Positions 42,154 to 53,218 of a DNA stretch of 64,000 bases are shown here, one piece after another; positions within the stretch are counted from its first letter, which is position 1, and each line of letters starts with the position of its first letter. A model generated the notes under the pieces. That model did no database searches. It saw nothing but the letters and a program-made list of their open reading frames with translations, and had not been told where the DNA came from. The position numbers and the translations under genes were made by a program. The stretch covers positions 3,348,001-3,412,000 of the forward strand of contig NZ_CP072827.1 in the NCBI RefSeq assembly GCF_017916255.1. The letters run 5' to 3'. Origin of the DNA: Streptomyces mobaraensis NBRC 13819 = DSM 40847. GTDB taxonomy: Bacteria; Actinomycetota; Actinomycetes; Streptomycetales; Streptomycetaceae.

Positions 42154-42974
42154 TTGACGGCTCCCTTCCGGTCCTCGTCGCCGTCGCGCTCCAGCCACTC
42201 GCGCGACCGCCGCTCCAGCGCCGCGAGGTCCGCGAGCGCCTCGCCGGAGACGTCCCGCACCTGGCCGCGGGCGCGCAGCGTGGGGCTGACGCTGAGCTCG
42301 GACGGGGTGCCGTCCGGCAGCAGGGCGGGGATGTCGTTGGCGTTGTGCCGGGCGTAGGTGCCGGGGGCGGGCAGCGGCGCCAGGTGGCCGCCCTCGCGCA
42401 CCCGCTGCCGGGACAGCTCCTTCTGGGTGGCGGCCCGGCGGATGCGCTCGCGGTGGGTGAGCACCATGGCGCCGACCGCGGCGGTGATCAGCAGAGCGCC
42501 GGTGATCTCGAAGGCGAAGACGTACTTGGTGAAGACCAGGGCGGCGAGCCCCTCGACGTTGCCGCCCGCGTTGGCCTGGCCGAGGCCGTCGAAGTGGTGC
42601 AGCGAGGCGTTGGCGATGCCGGCGACCAGCAGGACGCCGAAGCCCAGTCCGCACAGGGCGGCCAGCCACCGCTGGCCCCGGATGGTCTCGCGGAGCGAGT
42701 CGGCGGCGGTGACGCCGACGAGCATGACGACGAAGAGGAACAGCATCATGATCGCGCCGGTGTAGACGACGATCTGCACGATGCCCAGGAAGTAGGCGCC
42801 GTTGGCGAGGTAGAACACCGCCAGCACGATCATCGTCCCCGCGAGCGACAGCGCGCTGTGCACCGCCTTCCTCATCAGCACGGTGGCCAGCGCGCCGCCC
42901 GTGGCGACGACCGCGAGGATCCAGAACTGGACGGCCTCGCCGGTGGAGGTCATGGAGTCCGCGGCGAGATTCAC
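42150..42974 (-). CDS. nuoJ: NADH-quinone oxidoreductase subunit J, with extended C-terminal tail
   Basis: A 274-residue protein. Five membrane helices occupy about 15-185, including [20 protein letters not shown]. About 85 soluble residues follow, charged and proline-containing; the nuo2 copy has only 197 residues. The GTG at 42974 overlaps the nuoI stop by 4 nt. Structural and coupling subunit of the membrane arm. The function of the tail is unknown. Confidence 0.94.
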   Translation of the reverse strand: MNLAADSMTSTGEAVQFWILAVVATGGALATVLMRKAVHSALSLAGTMIVLAVFYLANGAYFLGIVQIVVYTGAIMMLFLFVVMLVGVTAADSLRETIRGQRWLAALCGLGFGVLLVAGIANASLHHFDGLGQANAGGNVEGLAALVFTKYVFAFEITGALLITAAVGAMVLTHRERIRRAATQKELSRQRVREGGHLAPLPAPGTYARHNANDIPALLPDGTPSELSVSPTLRARGQVRDVSGEALADLAALERRSREWLERDGDEDRKGAVK

Positions 42975-43576
42975 GCCTCCACCCCCTCGGACGCCGGCTT
43001 CTCGCCCTTGCCGACCGCCACTTGCCGCTCGGTACCGGGCGCCGCCTCGGACACCAGCCCTCGGTAGTAGTCCTGTTCGGTCATGCCGGGGAAGATCGCG
43101 TGCGGGGAGTCGACCATGCCGTCCTCCAGGCCGGCGAGCAGCTCCTCCTTGGTGTAGATGAGCGATTCCCGGCTCTTGTCCGCGAGTTCGTACTCGTTCG
43201 TCATGGTGAGCGCCCGGGTCGGGCACGCCTCGACGCACAGCCCGCACAGGATGCAGCGCAGGTAGTTGATCTGGTAGACGCGCCCGTACCGCTCGCCCGG
43301 CGAGTAGCGCTCCTCGTCCGTGTTGTCCGCGCCCTCGACGTAGATGGCATCGGCCGGGCAGGCCCAGGCGCACAGCTCGCAGCCGATGCACTTCTCCAGG
43401 CCGTCCGGGTGGCGGTTGAGCTGGTGCCGGCCGTGGAAGCGCGGCGCGGTGGGCTTCTTGTACTCCGGGTACTGCTCCGTCAGCCGCTTCTTGAAGACGT
43501 CCTTGAACGTCACCCCGAAACCGGCCACGGGGTTCTTGCGGGGACGCGGGGCGTCCTCGCGGGCAGACTCAGGCAC
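42971..43576 (-). CDS. nuoI: NADH-quinone oxidoreductase subunit I
   Basis: A 201-residue iron-sulfur subunit. [12 protein letters not shown] near residue 63 and [12 protein letters not shown] near 108 bind the 4Fe-4S clusters N6a and N6b. The frame could start at 43618, but I chose GTG 43576: a strong AAAGGAGG sits 6 nt upstream, and the start then falls at the nuoH stop (8-nt overlap), the operon's usual spacing. It carries electrons between NuoG and NuoB. Confidence 0.93.
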   Translation of the reverse strand: MPESAREDAPRPRKNPVAGFGVTFKDVFKKRLTEQYPEYKKPTAPRFHGRHQLNRHPDGLEKCIGCELCAWACPADAIYVEGADNTDEERYSPGERYGRVYQINYLRCILCGLCVEACPTRALTMTNEYELADKSRESLIYTKEELLAGLEDGMVDSPHAIFPGMTEQDYYRGLVSEAAPGTERQVAVGKGEKPASEGVEA

Positions 43577-44993
43577 CGCCGGCCTCCTTTCCGTCACGAG
43601 ATCCAGCAGACTCGTCACTCAGAGTATGCACTCCACCACTGACAGAGACCTCGCTCAGCTCCCGCTCCCGCCGTGACCTGCGGCGCGGCACCGGCGGCAG
43701 CGTCTGCCCGGGCAGCGGCGGAACGGGGTACCCGCCCGCCATCGGGTCGAAGGAGCCGTCGCCGTCGGGCACTTCGCGCTCCCGCTCCCCCCGGCCCCGG
43801 AAGAGGTCGGCGACGAAGGAGACGAGCAGGATCGCGACGACCGCGCCCGCGACGTAGAGGACGATCGACTGGAAGTCGTAGTCCTCGTTCCGCAGCGCCC
43901 GTACCGTCGCCACGAGCATCAGCCAGACCATCGAGACCGGGATGAGGATCTTCCAACCCAGCTTCATGAACTGGTCGTAGCGCAGCCGCGGCAGGGTCGC
44001 GCGCAGCCAGATGAAGAAGAAGAGGAGCAACTGGAGCTTGACGACGAACCAGAGCATCGGCCACCAGCCGTGGTTCGCGCCCTCCCAGAACGCCGAGACC
44101 GGGTACGGCGCCCGCCAGCCGCCGAGGAACAGCGTCACCGCGACCGACGAGACCGTCACCATGTTCACGTACTCGGCGAGCATGAACATCGCGAACTTGA
44201 TGGACGAGTACTCGGTGTTGAAGCCGCCGACCAGGTCGCCCTCGGACTCCGGCAGGTCGAACGGCGCCCGGTTCGTCTCGCCGACCATCGCGACGATGTA
44301 GACGATGAACGACACCGGCAGCAGCAGCACGTACCAGCGGTTGTGTTGCGCGTCCACGATCGCCGAGGTGGACATCGAGCCGGAGTAGAGGAAGACCGCC
44401 GCGAACGACAGGCCCATCGCGATCTCGTAGGAGATCATCTGGGCGCAGGAGCGGAGGCCGCCGAGCAGCGGGTAGGTGGAGCCGGAGGACCAGCCGCCGA
44501 GCACGATGCCGTAGATGCCGACGGAAGCCGTGGCCAGGATGTAGAGGACGCCGATGGGCAGGTCGGTGAGCTGCATCGTGGTCCGGGTGCCGAAGATCGA
44601 CACCTCGTCGCCGGCGGGCCCGAACGGGATCACCGCGATCGCCATGAAGGCCGGCACGGCCGCGACGATCGGCGCCAGGATGTACACCACCTTGTCGGCG
44701 CGCTTGACGACGATGTCTTCCTTCAGCATCAGCTTCACACCGTCGGCCAGGGATTGCAGCATTCCCCAAGGCCCATGCCGGTTGGGGCCGATGCGCCGCT
44801 GCATCCAGCCGATCAGCTTGCGTTCCATGACGATCGACAGCAGCACCGTCACCATCACGAACGCGAAGCAGAAGACGGCCTTGACGACCACGAGCCACCA
44901 GGGGTCGTGGCCGAACACCGACAGGTTCTCGGCGGCCAGCCCGCCGAGGGAGCCGGGCTCCCCCGGCCGGACCGTGTCCACGGCGGGGATCAC
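43569..44993 (-). CDS. nuoH: NADH-quinone oxidoreductase subunit H, with soluble C-terminal extension
   Basis: A 474-residue membrane subunit with about eight helices. Landmarks are [20 protein letters not shown] and the quinone-chamber loop [20 protein letters not shown]. After about residue 400 an Arg/Glu/Pro-rich soluble tail of about 70 residues follows. The GTG at 44993 forms a GTGA overlap with nuoG. It forms the quinone cavity with NuoB and NuoD. Confidence 0.95.
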   Translation of the reverse strand: MIPAVDTVRPGEPGSLGGLAAENLSVFGHDPWWLVVVKAVFCFAFVMVTVLLSIVMERKLIGWMQRRIGPNRHGPWGMLQSLADGVKLMLKEDIVVKRADKVVYILAPIVAAVPAFMAIAVIPFGPAGDEVSIFGTRTTMQLTDLPIGVLYILATASVGIYGIVLGGWSSGSTYPLLGGLRSCAQMISYEIAMGLSFAAVFLYSGSMSTSAIVDAQHNRWYVLLLPVSFIVYIVAMVGETNRAPFDLPESEGDLVGGFNTEYSSIKFAMFMLAEYVNMVTVSSVAVTLFLGGWRAPYPVSAFWEGANHGWWPMLWFVVKLQLLLFFFIWLRATLPRLRYDQFMKLGWKILIPVSMVWLMLVATVRALRNEDYDFQSIVLYVAGAVVAILLVSFVADLFRGRGEREREVPDGDGSFDPMAGGYPVPPLPGQTLPPVPRRRSRRERELSEVSVSGGVHTLSDESAGSRDGKEAGGA

Positions 44994-47509
44994 GACAGCA
45001 CCTCCGGTCCCTCGACGTCCCCGCCGGGTGCGATGCGCACGGCCTCCCCGGGGCGCGCCCCGATGTCGGAGGCGACGCCGCCGCCGGCGGAGTTCAGCGG
45101 GAGCCAGACCACCCGGTCCGGCATGGGCGTGATCAGCAGCGGCAGCCGGACGGTACCGGCCGGTCCGGTGACGGCCAGCGGCTCGCCGTCCGCGACCCCC
45201 GTCTCGGCCGCGGTCGCCGGGGAGAGCCGGGCGACGGCCGGGTGCCGGGTGGCGGCCAGGGCGTCGTCGCCGTCCTGGAGCCGGCCCTGGTCGAGCAGCA
45301 GCCGGTGGCCGGCGAGCACGGCCTCGCCCGGGCCCGCGGCGGGTGCCGGGCGGGCGGGTTCCGCGGGGTCGGCGGCGCGGGCTCCGGTCCAGGCGCCCAG
45401 CCGGGCCAGTTCGGCGCGCGCGGCCCGGACGTCGGGCAGCCGCAGCGGTACGGGCCCGTGCGGCCCGGTGGCCCCGGCGGCCATCGCGTCGGCGAGCATG
45501 TGCAGCACCCGCAGGTCCGGCAGGACGTGCCGGCGGACCATCTGGTCGGGCTTGAGCGCCGCCTCGAACGGCCGGGCCCGGCCCTCCCAGTCGACGAAGG
45601 TGCCGGACCGCTCGACGACGGCCGAGACGGGGAAGACCACGTCCGCCCGGTCCGTCACCTCGCTCGGCCGCTGCTCCAGCGAGACCAGGAAGCCGACCGC
45701 GTCCAGCGCCTCGCGGGCCCGCGCCGGGTCGGGCAGGTCGGCGGGCTCCACCCCGGCGACGAGCAGGGCGGCCAACTCGCCAGTGGCGGCCGCCTCGACG
45801 ATCTGTCCGGTGTCCCGGCCCGTGGCGCGCGGCAGTTCGGGCAGGCCCCAGGCGGCGGCCGTCTCCTCGCGGGCGCGCGGGTCGGTGGCGGGCCGGCCGC
45901 CGGGCAGCAGCCCGGGCAGGGCGCCCGCCTCGACCGCGCCGCGCTCCCCGGCCCGGCGCGGGATCCACACCAGCTCGGCGCCGGTCGCGGCGGCCGTCGC
46001 CACGGCGGCGGTGAGCAGGCCCGGCACCCCGGCCGCCCGCTCGCCGACGACGATCACGGCGCCCTCCGCACGCAGCGCCCCGGCCGCCGCGCGGGCGTCC
46101 CGGGCGGTGCCGTCGGCGAGGGCGCGCAGCCACTCGGGCTCGGTGCCGGGGGCGGCGGGCAGCAGCGTGCCGCCCGCCTTCTCCAGCCCGCGGGTGGCGA
46201 ACGGCGCGATCGAGAAGACGCGTTGACCGTGCTTGCGCCACGCCTTGCGCAGCCGCAGGAAGACGCTCGGCGCCTCCTCCTCGGCCTCGAAACCGACGAG
46301 CAGCACGGCCGGCGCCCGCTCCAGCGAGCGGTACGTCACCCCCGCGCCGTCCAGGTCCCGGCCGCGGCCGGCCACCCGGGCGGCCAGGAAGTCGGCCTCC
46401 TCGCCGCTGTGCACCCGGGCCCGGAAGTCGACGTCGTGCGTGCCGAGGGCGACGCGCGCGAACTTGGCGTACGCGTAGGCGTCCTCCAGCGTCAGCCGGC
46501 CGCCGGTCAGCACCCCGGCCCGGCCGTGCGCGGCGGTCAGCCCGCGGGCCGCGGCCTCCAGCGCCTCCGGCCAGCTCGCCGGCTCCAGGACGCCCTCGGC
46601 GGTCCGGACCAGTGGCGTCTCCAGCCGCTCCGGGCGCTGCGCGTAACGGAACGCGAAGCGTCCCTTGTCGCACAGCCACTCCTCGTTGACCTCGGGGTCC
46701 TCCTGCGCGAGCCGGCGCATCACCTTGCCGCGCCGGTGGTCGGTGCGGGTCGCGCAGCCGCCGGAGCAGTGCTCGCACACCGTCGGCGAGGAGACGAGGT
46801 CGAACGGCCGGGCGCGGAACCGGTACGCCACCGAGGTCAGCGCGCCCACCGGGCAGATCTGGATGGTGTTGCCCGAGTGGTACGAGAGGAAGGGGTCGCC
46901 CTCGCCGGTGCCGACCTGCTCCAGCGCACCGCGCTCCAGCAGTTCGATCATCGGGTCGCCGGCGATCTCGTTGGAGAACCGGGTGCAGCGGGCGCAGAGC
47001 ACGCACCGCTCCCGGTCCAGCAGGATCTGCGGCGAGACCGGCACCGGCTTCTCGTAGGTGCGCTTGCGGCCCTCGAACCGGGTGTCTGCCTGCCCGGCGG
47101 TCATCGCCTGGTTCTGCAGCGGGCACTCGCCGCCCTTGTCGCAGACCGGGCAGTCCAGCGGGTGGTTGATGAGCAGCAGCTCCATCACCCCGCGCTGCGC
47201 CTTCCCGGCGACCGGGGAGGTGAGCTGGGTCTTCACCACCATCCCGTCGGTGCAGGTGATGGTGCAGGACGCCATGGGCTTGCGCTGGCCCTCGACCTCC
47301 ACGATGCACTGCCGGCAGGCACCCACCGGGTCGAGCAGCGGGTGGTCGCAGAACCGGGGGATCTCGATGCCCACCAGCTCGGCGGCGCGGATGACGAGGG
47401 TGCCCTTGGGGACGGAGACCTGGATGCCGTCGATGGTGACGGACACCAGGTCGTCGGGGGGTACGGCCGCGTTCCCCCCGCCGGAGGGCGCGGACGTGGT
47501 GACGGTCAT
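44990..47509 (-). CDS. nuoG: NADH-quinone oxidoreductase subunit G
   Basis: An 839-residue iron-sulfur subunit of the NADH module. The N-terminal 2Fe-2S domain shows [17 protein letters not shown]; the next region has cysteines for N4 and N5 ([10 protein letters not shown] and CVLCARC). The CxxCxxxC plus a fourth Cys after 27 residues (VCEHCSGGC to EEWLCDKG) is the pattern for the extra cluster N7. A degenerate molybdopterin-oxidoreductase-like domain follows. The ATG at 47509 overlaps the nuoF stop (ATGA); a frame extension upstream lies in nuoF. It passes electrons from NuoE/F to NuoI. Confidence 0.94.
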   Translation of the reverse strand: MTVTTSAPSGGGNAAVPPDDLVSVTIDGIQVSVPKGTLVIRAAELVGIEIPRFCDHPLLDPVGACRQCIVEVEGQRKPMASCTITCTDGMVVKTQLTSPVAGKAQRGVMELLLINHPLDCPVCDKGGECPLQNQAMTAGQADTRFEGRKRTYEKPVPVSPQILLDRERCVLCARCTRFSNEIAGDPMIELLERGALEQVGTGEGDPFLSYHSGNTIQICPVGALTSVAYRFRARPFDLVSSPTVCEHCSGGCATRTDHRRGKVMRRLAQEDPEVNEEWLCDKGRFAFRYAQRPERLETPLVRTAEGVLEPASWPEALEAAARGLTAAHGRAGVLTGGRLTLEDAYAYAKFARVALGTHDVDFRARVHSGEEADFLAARVAGRGRDLDGAGVTYRSLERAPAVLLVGFEAEEEAPSVFLRLRKAWRKHGQRVFSIAPFATRGLEKAGGTLLPAAPGTEPEWLRALADGTARDARAAAGALRAEGAVIVVGERAAGVPGLLTAAVATAAATGAELVWIPRRAGERGAVEAGALPGLLPGGRPATDPRAREETAAAWGLPELPRATGRDTGQIVEAAATGELAALLVAGVEPADLPDPARAREALDAVGFLVSLEQRPSEVTDRADVVFPVSAVVERSGTFVDWEGRARPFEAALKPDQMVRRHVLPDLRVLHMLADAMAAGATGPHGPVPLRLPDVRAARAELARLGAWTGARAADPAEPARPAPAAGPGEAVLAGHRLLLDQGRLQDGDDALAATRHPAVARLSPATAAETGVADGEPLAVTGPAGTVRLPLLITPMPDRVVWLPLNSAGGGVASDIGARPGEAVRIAPGGDVEGPEVLS

Positions 47510-48885
47510 ACGTGCACCTCCGGGTGCGACTGGTCGGCCCACACCGTGGACTTCGCCGGGTCGAAGGGGCAGCCACGGCCCCTGACGTGCTGCTCGTACT
47601 CGGCCCGGAAGTACTTCAGCGAGGAGAAGATCGGGCTCGCCGCGCCGTCGCCGAGCGCGCAGAACGACTTGCCGTTGATGTTGTCGGCGATGTCATCGAT
47701 CTTGTCGAGGTCGGTGAGCCGGCCGCGGCCCGCCTCGATGTCCCGCAGCAACTGGACGAGCCAGTACGTCCCTTCGCGGCAGGGCGTGCACTTGCCGCAG
47801 GACTCGTGCGCGTAGAACTCCGTCCACCGGGTGACCGCCCGGACCACGCAGGTGGTCTCGTCGAAGCACTGGAGCGCCTTGGTGCCGAGCATCGAGCCGG
47901 CGGCGCCCACCGCCTCGTAGTCCAGCGGCACGTCCAGGTGCTCGTCGGTGAGCAGCGGGGTCGAAGACCCGCCGGGCGTCCAGAACTTGAGCCGGTGGCC
48001 GGGGCGCATCCCGCCGCTCATGTCGAGCAGCTGCCGCAGGGTGATGCCGAGCGGCGCCTCGTACTGGCCCGGGCGGGCGACGTGGCCGCTCAGCGAGTAC
48101 AGCGTGAAGCCCGGGGACTTCTCGCTGCCCATCGAACGGAACCATTCCTTGCCCCGGTTGAGGATCGCGGGAACCGAGGCGATGGATTCGACGTTGTTCA
48201 CCACAGTGGGGCAGGCGTAGAGGCCCGCCACCGCGGGGAAGGGGGGTCGGAGCCGGGGCTGGCCGCGGCGTCCTTCGAGCGAGTCGAGGAGGGCCGTCTC
48301 CTCGCCGCAGATGTACGCGCCCGCGCCCGCGTGCACGGTGATGTCCAGGTCGATGCCGCTGCCGAGGATGTTCCGGCCCAGGTAGCCGGCGGCGTACGCC
48401 TCGCGGACGGCCTCGTGCAGCCGGCGCAGGACGGGGACGGTCTCGCCGCGCAGGTAGATGAACGCGCGCTCGGAGCGGATCGCGTAGCAGGCGATGATCA
48501 TTCCCTCGACGAGGGAGTGCGGGTTGGCGAAGAGGAGGGGGATGTCCTTGCAGGTGCCCGGCTCGGACTCGTCCGCGTTGACGACGAGGTAGTGCGGCTT
48601 GCCGTCGCCCTGCGGGATGAACTGCCACTTCATCCCGGTGGGGAAGCCCGCGCCGCCGCGGCCGCGGAGTCCGGAGTCCTTCACATAGGCGATCACGTCG
48701 TCCGGCGACATCGCCAGGGCCTTGCGCAGTCCCTGGTAGCCGTCGTGCCGGAGGTAGGTCTCCAGCGTCCAGGAGCGGGGCTCGTCCCAGAAGGCGCTGA
48801 GCACGGGCGCGAGCAGCTTCTCGGGTCCGTCGCCGCCCCCGGCCTCCGGCCGCGGGGTCCCGCCGTAGTCGGTGGACACGGTCAT
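47506..48885 (-). CDS. nuoF: NADH-quinone oxidoreductase subunit F
   Basis: A 459-residue flavoprotein that binds NADH and FMN and starts electron transfer. [16 protein letters not shown] near 72 and [19 protein letters not shown] near 188 form the nucleotide and flavin sites. [12 protein letters not shown] near 365 with a later Cys in SFCALGD binds the N3 4Fe-4S cluster. Its ATG overlaps nuoE by 4 nt. Only one nuoF is present in the window, so the nuo2 complex has no NADH-oxidising subunit of its own. Confidence 0.96.
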   Translation of the reverse strand: MTVSTDYGGTPRPEAGGGDGPEKLLAPVLSAFWDEPRSWTLETYLRHDGYQGLRKALAMSPDDVIAYVKDSGLRGRGGAGFPTGMKWQFIPQGDGKPHYLVVNADESEPGTCKDIPLLFANPHSLVEGMIIACYAIRSERAFIYLRGETVPVLRRLHEAVREAYAAGYLGRNILGSGIDLDITVHAGAGAYICGEETALLDSLEGRRGQPRLRPPFPAVAGLYACPTVVNNVESIASVPAILNRGKEWFRSMGSEKSPGFTLYSLSGHVARPGQYEAPLGITLRQLLDMSGGMRPGHRLKFWTPGGSSTPLLTDEHLDVPLDYEAVGAAGSMLGTKALQCFDETTCVVRAVTRWTEFYAHESCGKCTPCREGTYWLVQLLRDIEAGRGRLTDLDKIDDIADNINGKSFCALGDGAASPIFSSLKYFRAEYEQHVRGRGCPFDPAKSTVWADQSHPEVHV

Positions 48886-49724
48886 CCCTCCCCCTCCTCG
48901 GTGGTCCCGGTGACCGGTCCGCTGGGGTGCTCGGGATCCGAGGCGGACGTGGGCTGGGGCGCGTCATGGGAGCTCGGATGCTCCGGGGGGCGCTCGCCCA
49001 ACGGCGGTGCGCCGCGCGGTGGTCCGACGCGCGCCGGGCCGTTCTCGCCCTTCGCCAGCCGCAGCCCGGCCAGCGAGGCATGCCCGGCGCCGCCGCCCGC
49101 CTCCACCGCGCCCGGCCGCTCGTCCGGGAAGCCGGCCAGGATGCGGGAGGTCTCGCGGTAGGTGCACAGGGGCGCCCCGCGGGTGGGCTCGACCGTGCGC
49201 CCGGCGCGCAGGTCGTCCACCAGGCGCTTGGCGCTCTCGACGGTCTGGTTGTCGAAGAACTCCCAGTTGACCATCACCACGGGCGCGAAGTCGCAGGCCG
49301 CGTTGCACTCGATGTGCTCCAGGGTGACCTTGCCGTCGCCGGTGGTCTCCCCGTTCTCCACGCCCAGGTGCGTCTTGAGCGCGTCGAAGATGGCGTCGCC
49401 GCCGAGCACCGCGCAGAGCGTGTTGGTGCACACCCCCACCTGGTAGTCGCCGCTCGGTTTGCGGCGGTACATGGTGTAGAAGGTCGCGACCGCCGTCACC
49501 TCGGCCGTCGTCAGCCCGAGTTGCTCGGCGCAGAAGCGGACGCCGGTGCGGGTGACGTACCCCTCCTCCGCCTGCACCAGGTGCAGCAGCGGCAGCAGCG
49601 CGCTGCGGCTGTCGGGGTACCGGCCGATCACCTCCCGGGCGTCGGCCTCCAGCCGGGCGCGCACGTCGGCGGGGTAGTCGGGTGCGGGGAGCTGCGGCAT
49701 CCCCAAGTGCGTCTCCGTCGTCAC
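48882..49724 (-). CDS. nuoE: NADH-quinone oxidoreductase subunit E, with Pro-rich C-terminal extension
   Basis: A 280-residue subunit. The thioredoxin-like domain (about 20-170) has the 2Fe-2S cysteines in VGVCTNTLC and ECNAACDFAP. About 90 Pro/Gly/Glu-rich residues follow; NuoE is usually 160-180 long. GTG 49724 is preceded by GAGGAGG. An 88-nt gap separates it from nuoD, the largest in the operon, and a 31-codon frame fills that gap exactly. It supports NuoF in electron input. Confidence 0.93.
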   Translation of the reverse strand: MTTETHLGMPQLPAPDYPADVRARLEADAREVIGRYPDSRSALLPLLHLVQAEEGYVTRTGVRFCAEQLGLTTAEVTAVATFYTMYRRKPSGDYQVGVCTNTLCAVLGGDAIFDALKTHLGVENGETTGDGKVTLEHIECNAACDFAPVVMVNWEFFDNQTVESAKRLVDDLRAGRTVEPTRGAPLCTYRETSRILAGFPDERPGAVEAGGGAGHASLAGLRLAKGENGPARVGPPRGAPPLGERPPEHPSSHDAPQPTSASDPEHPSGPVTGTTEEGEG

Positions 49725-49816
49725 GGCGCCTCCTCGTTCGCTTCTCCGCCCGCGCGGCGCAGAGGTGCGGCCAGCACGGTCAACTGCGGCCCGGCGGCCG
49801 CGCGTGCGACGCTCAC
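49721..49816 (-). CDS. Possible 31-residue small protein between nuoD and nuoE
   Basis: A GTG at 49816 overlaps the nuoD stop as GTGA. The frame runs 31 codons to a TGA that overlaps the nuoE GTG, again as GTGA, so it exactly bridges the operon's only sizeable gap. The peptide is Ala/Arg-rich with a short hydrophobic stretch (QLTVLAAPL). In such GC-rich DNA an open frame of this length is not rare, so coding status is uncertain. It could also act as a translated bridge keeping ribosomes coupled from nuoD to nuoE. Confidence 0.3.
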   Translation of the reverse strand: MSVARAAAGPQLTVLAAPLRRAGGEANEEAP

Positions 49817-51189
49817 CGGTCGACGCCTCCCATCACAGGATCGATGGACGCCACCGCGACGATGACGTCGGCGACCTGGCCGCCCTCGCACATCGCCGCC
49901 ATGGACTGGAGGTTGTGGAAGGAGGGGTCGCGGAAGTGGACCCGGTAGGGGCGGGTGCCGCCGTCGCTGACGACGTGGGCGCCCAGCTCGCCGCGCGGCG
50001 ACTCGATCGCCGCGTACGCCTGCCCCGGTGGCACCCGGAACCCCTCCGTCACCAGCTTGAAGTGGTGGATCAGGGCCTCCATCGAGGTCCCCATGATCTT
50101 CTTGATGTGGTCGAGCGAGTTGCCGAGCCCGTCCGGGCCCAGGGCGAGCTGCGCGGGCCAGGCGATCTTCTTGTCCGCGACCATGACCGGTCCCGGCTCC
50201 AGCCGGTCCAGGCACTGCTCGATGATCCGCAGGGACTCCCGCATCTCCTCCAGCCGGAGGAGGAGGCGCCCGTACGCGTCACAGGTGTCCACCGTCGGCA
50301 CCTCGAACTCGTACGTCTCGTAGCCGCAGTACGGGTCGGACTTCCGCAGGTCGTGCGGGAGCCCGGCGGCGCGCAGCACCGGGCCGGTGACGCCGAGGGC
50401 CATACAGCCGGTGAGGTCGAGGTAACCGACGTTCTGCAGGCGGGCCTTGTAGGCGGGGCTGCCGACGACGAGCTTGTCGTACTCGGTCAGGTTCTTGCGC
50501 ATCTTCTTCACGAACTCGCGCACCTGGTCCACCGCGCCGGGCGGCAGGTCCTGGGCGAGGCCGCCGGGGCGGACGTACGCGTGGTTCATCCGCAGGCCGG
50601 TGATCAGCTCGAAGATGTCGAGGATCATCTCGCGGTCCCGGAAGCCGAAGATGGCGACCGTGGTGGCGCCCAGCTCCATGCCGCCGGTGGCGATGAACAC
50701 CAGGTGCGAGGAGATGCGGTTGAGCTCCATGAGCAGCACGCGCAGCGTCGTCGCCCGGTCCGGGATCTGGTCCTCGATGCCGAGCAGCCGTTCCACGCCC
50801 AGGCAGTACACCGTCTCGTTGAAGAGCGGCATGAGGTAGTCCATGCGCGTGACGAAGGTGGTGCCCTGCGTCCAGTTGCGGAATTCGAGGTTCTTCTCGA
50901 TACCGGTGTGGAGGTAGCCGATGCCCGCGCGGGCCTCGGTGACGGTCTCGCCGTCGATCTCCAGAATCAGCCGGAGCACACCGTGGGTGGAGGGGTGCTG
51001 GGGGCCCATGTTGACGACGATGTGCTCGTCGTCGGTCGTCCGGGCCGCGGTGACGACCTCGTCCCAGTCGCCTCCGGTGACGGTGTAGACGGGCCCCTCG
51101 GTGGTCTCGCGGGGTCCTTCGGTGCTCCGGGGACCCTGGGCGGTCTTCCCGGAACCGTGCGGGCTCGTGGGGGATTCGCTGGTGGACAT
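49813..51189 (-). CDS. nuoD: NADH-quinone oxidoreductase subunit D
   Basis: A 458-residue 49-kDa-type subunit. Conserved [15 protein letters not shown] near residue 60 contains the His that, with a Tyr in the chain, contacts quinone. [28 protein letters not shown] and the C-terminal DPVMGGVDR are typical. It overlaps the nuoC stop by one base (TGATG). This is the only nuoD in the window; if the nuo2 complex is functional it must borrow this subunit or use something else. Confidence 0.95.
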   Translation of the reverse strand: MSTSESPTSPHGSGKTAQGPRSTEGPRETTEGPVYTVTGGDWDEVVTAARTTDDEHIVVNMGPQHPSTHGVLRLILEIDGETVTEARAGIGYLHTGIEKNLEFRNWTQGTTFVTRMDYLMPLFNETVYCLGVERLLGIEDQIPDRATTLRVLLMELNRISSHLVFIATGGMELGATTVAIFGFRDREMILDIFELITGLRMNHAYVRPGGLAQDLPPGAVDQVREFVKKMRKNLTEYDKLVVGSPAYKARLQNVGYLDLTGCMALGVTGPVLRAAGLPHDLRKSDPYCGYETYEFEVPTVDTCDAYGRLLLRLEEMRESLRIIEQCLDRLEPGPVMVADKKIAWPAQLALGPDGLGNSLDHIKKIMGTSMEALIHHFKLVTEGFRVPPGQAYAAIESPRGELGAHVVSDGGTRPYRVHFRDPSFHNLQSMAAMCEGGQVADVIVAVASIDPVMGGVDR

Positions 51190-51911
51190 CAGCTGTACGA
51201 CCTCCGCTGGTCCGGAGACGGGATCTGAGCGCCCTTGTACTCGACGGGGATGCCGCCGAGCGGGTAGTCCTTGCGCTGCGGGAAGCCCTGCCAGTCGTCC
51301 GGCATCATGATCCGGGTGAGCGCCGGGTGGCCGTCGAAGACCAGGCCGAAGAAGTCGTAGACCTCGCGCTCGTGCCAGTTGTTGGCCGGGTAGACGTCGA
51401 CGACGGACGGCACGTGCGGATCGGCGTCGGGTGCGGTGACCTCCAGCCGGATCAGCCGGGCGTGCGTCACCGAGCGCAGGTGGTAGACGGCGTGCAGCTC
51501 GCGGCCCTTGTCCCCCGGATAGTGGACGCCGCTGACGCCGGTGCAGAGCTCGAAGCGGAGCGCCGGGTCGTCGCGGAGCGTCCGGGCGACGCGCGGCAGG
51601 TGCTCGCGGGCGATGTGGAAGGTGATCTGGCCGCGGTCCACGACGGTCTTCTCGATGGCGTCCGACGGGACGACGCCCTGCTCCTCCAGCGCGCCCTCCA
51701 GCTCGTCGGCCACGTCGTCGAACCAGCCGCCGTAGGGCCGGGCGGTCTCGCCGGGCAGCCGGACGGTGCGCACCAGGCGGCCGTAGCCCGTGGTGTCACC
51801 GCCGTTGTTCGCGCCGAACATGCCCCTGCGGACGCCGATGACCTCGCCGTTGTCACCGCGCTGGACGGGGACCCGGTCGTCCGGACGGCCGCGCTCGTCC
51901 TGCTCGCTCAC
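51189..51911 (-). CDS. nuoC: NADH-quinone oxidoreductase subunit C
   Basis: A 240-residue subunit. The 30-kDa signature [20 protein letters not shown] and [13 protein letters not shown] lies near 185-220. About 70 residues precede the conserved domain. The GTG at 51911 overlaps the nuoB stop as GTGA; the frame extension further upstream is nuoB DNA. Compare NuoC2 at 696 residues. It forms the peripheral arm with NuoD. Confidence 0.95.
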   Translation of the reverse strand: MSEQDERGRPDDRVPVQRGDNGEVIGVRRGMFGANNGGDTTGYGRLVRTVRLPGETARPYGGWFDDVADELEGALEEQGVVPSDAIEKTVVDRGQITFHIAREHLPRVARTLRDDPALRFELCTGVSGVHYPGDKGRELHAVYHLRSVTHARLIRLEVTAPDADPHVPSVVDVYPANNWHEREVYDFFGLVFDGHPALTRIMMPDDWQGFPQRKDYPLGGIPVEYKGAQIPSPDQRRSYS

Positions 51912-52462
51912 GGCAGCAGCCCCTTCATCTCGATGAGCGGCAGGGACTTCAGCGCCGCCCGCTCGGCCTCGCGGTCGGCCTCGGCCCGGTGCGGGCCGAG
52001 CTTCTCGCCCTGGATCTTCTTGTGGAGCTTGAGGATCGAGTCCATGAGCATCTCCGGCCGCGGCGGGCAGCCGGGCAGGTAGATGTCGACGGGGACGATG
52101 TGGTCGACGCCCTGGACGATCGCGTAGTTGTTGAACATGCCGCCGCTGGAGGCGCAGACGCCCATGGAGATGACCCACTTGGGGTTGGGCATCTGGTCGT
52201 AGACCTGGCGCAGCACCGGCGCCATCTTCTGGCTGACCCGGCCGGCGACGATCATCAGGTCGGCCTGCCGGGGGGAGCCGCGGAACACCTCCATGCCGAA
52301 GCGGGCCAGGTCGTAGCGGCCGGCGCCGGTGGTCATCATCTCGATGGCGCAGCAGGCGAGGCCGAAGGTGGCGGGGAAGACCGACGCCTTGCGGACCCAG
52401 CCGGCGGCCTGTTCGACGGTGGTCAGCAGAAAGCCGCTGGGCAGCTTCTCCTCAAGACCCAT
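51908..52462 (-). CDS. nuoB: NADH-quinone oxidoreductase subunit B
   Basis: A 184-residue subunit of normal length. N2 cluster ligands are the CC pair in [10 protein letters not shown], the Cys in [10 protein letters not shown] and VPGCPPRPE. It donates electrons to quinone at the NuoB/D/H interface. ATG 52462 lies 13 nt after the nuoA stop, preceded by a GGGGCC-rich stretch without a perfect Shine-Dalgarno. Confidence 0.96.
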   Translation of the reverse strand: MGLEEKLPSGFLLTTVEQAAGWVRKASVFPATFGLACCAIEMMTTGAGRYDLARFGMEVFRGSPRQADLMIVAGRVSQKMAPVLRQVYDQMPNPKWVISMGVCASSGGMFNNYAIVQGVDHIVPVDIYLPGCPPRPEMLMDSILKLHKKIQGEKLGPHRAEADREAERAALKSLPLIEMKGLLP

Positions 52463-52475
52463 GTGCGGTGGCCCC

Positions 52476-52835
52476 CTAGTCCCATTCCAGGCCGCCGCGC
52501 CGCCAGACGTAGGCGTAGGCGACGAAGACGGTGAGTACGAAGAGCAGCATTTCGACGAGGCCGAACAGCCCGAGGGAGTCGAAGGCGACCGCCCAGGGGT
52601 AGAGGAAGACGATCTCGATGTCGAAGACGATGAAGAGCATCGCCGTCAGGTAGTACTTGATCGGGAAGCGGCCGCCGCCGGAGGGCTGCGGCGTCGGCTC
52701 GATGCCGCATTCGTAGGCTTCGAGCTTGGCGCGGTTGTACCTCTTCGGCCCGATGAGCGATGCCATGACCACGGAGAAGATCGCGAAGCCGGCACCGAGG
52801 GCTCCCAGTACGAGGATGGGCGCGTAGGCGTTCAC
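52476..52835 (-). CDS. nuoA: NADH-quinone oxidoreductase subunit A
   Basis: A 119-residue protein with three membrane helices and the signature [18 protein letters not shown] followed by [19 protein letters not shown]. It is first in the 14-gene operon. I chose GTG 52835, where similarity starts; AAGGAGCGAGGAG lies directly upstream. Upstream DNA to 53605 holds the Rex-like operator. Part of the quinone-chamber region of complex I. Confidence 0.94.
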   Translation of the reverse strand: MNAYAPILVLGALGAGFAIFSVVMASLIGPKRYNRAKLEAYECGIEPTPQPSGGGRFPIKYYLTAMLFIVFDIEIVFLYPWAVAFDSLGLFGLVEMLLFVLTVFVAYAYVWRRGGLEWD

Positions 52836-52939
52836 CGCTCCTCGCTCCTTCCAGTCGACGCTGACTGCTGGCTGACCGGACCTTCGCGCGGACCGCTCAC
52901 CGGCGAACACCGCGGAAGGGTTCTGCGAAGATCGCGGGT

Positions 52940-52957
52940 ATGTGAGGCAGTTCACAA
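52940..52957 (-). promoter_or_regulatory. Rex-type redox operator upstream of nuoA
   Basis: On the minus strand the sequence is TTGTGAACTGCCTCACAT. It matches the known actinobacterial Rex operator TTGTGAA-N4-TTCACAA at 12 of 14 defined positions, one arm perfectly. It lies 105 nt upstream of the nuoA start. A TAAGAT at 52978-52973, just upstream, could be the -10 box, so a bound Rex would cover the transcription start. Rex releases DNA when NADH is high, which would induce nuoA-N. Confidence 0.72.
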
Positions 52958-53188
52958 GCCCGGGTCGAGGGCATCTTATGCCCGGTGGTCTGTGATCTGC
53001 GACACGGCGTACAGCACGGCGTTTGTGATCTCCACCACCTGACGAACGATCATCAAGTCGGATGAGCGGTGATCTTCTCACCCGAAGCATCCGAGTGATC
53101 GCCAGTGGTCACATTCCGGTGGTTTTCCGCTGGTCGAGGCGGGCTGCGGGGGCTGAGGCGTTATCAAGCCAACGATCATCAGCGCAAA

Positions 53189-53218
53189 TTGGCATCTGCC
53201 ACCGTCAACTGATATAAG
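53189..53218 (+). promoter_or_regulatory. Promoter candidate with long leader upstream of the NlpC/P60 gene
   Basis: TTGGCA (53189-53194) and TATAAG (53213-53218) with an 18-nt spacer form one of the better housekeeping promoter matches in the window. It would leave a leader of about 380 nt before the ATG at 53606. A TATATT at 53564-53569 could be a nearer -10 without a clear -35. Confidence 0.45.

Noticed and set aside
52991..53005. A second Rex-like site (TGTGATCTGCGACAC)
   Set aside because: Only one half-site is recognisable and the symmetry is poor, unlike the site at 52940.
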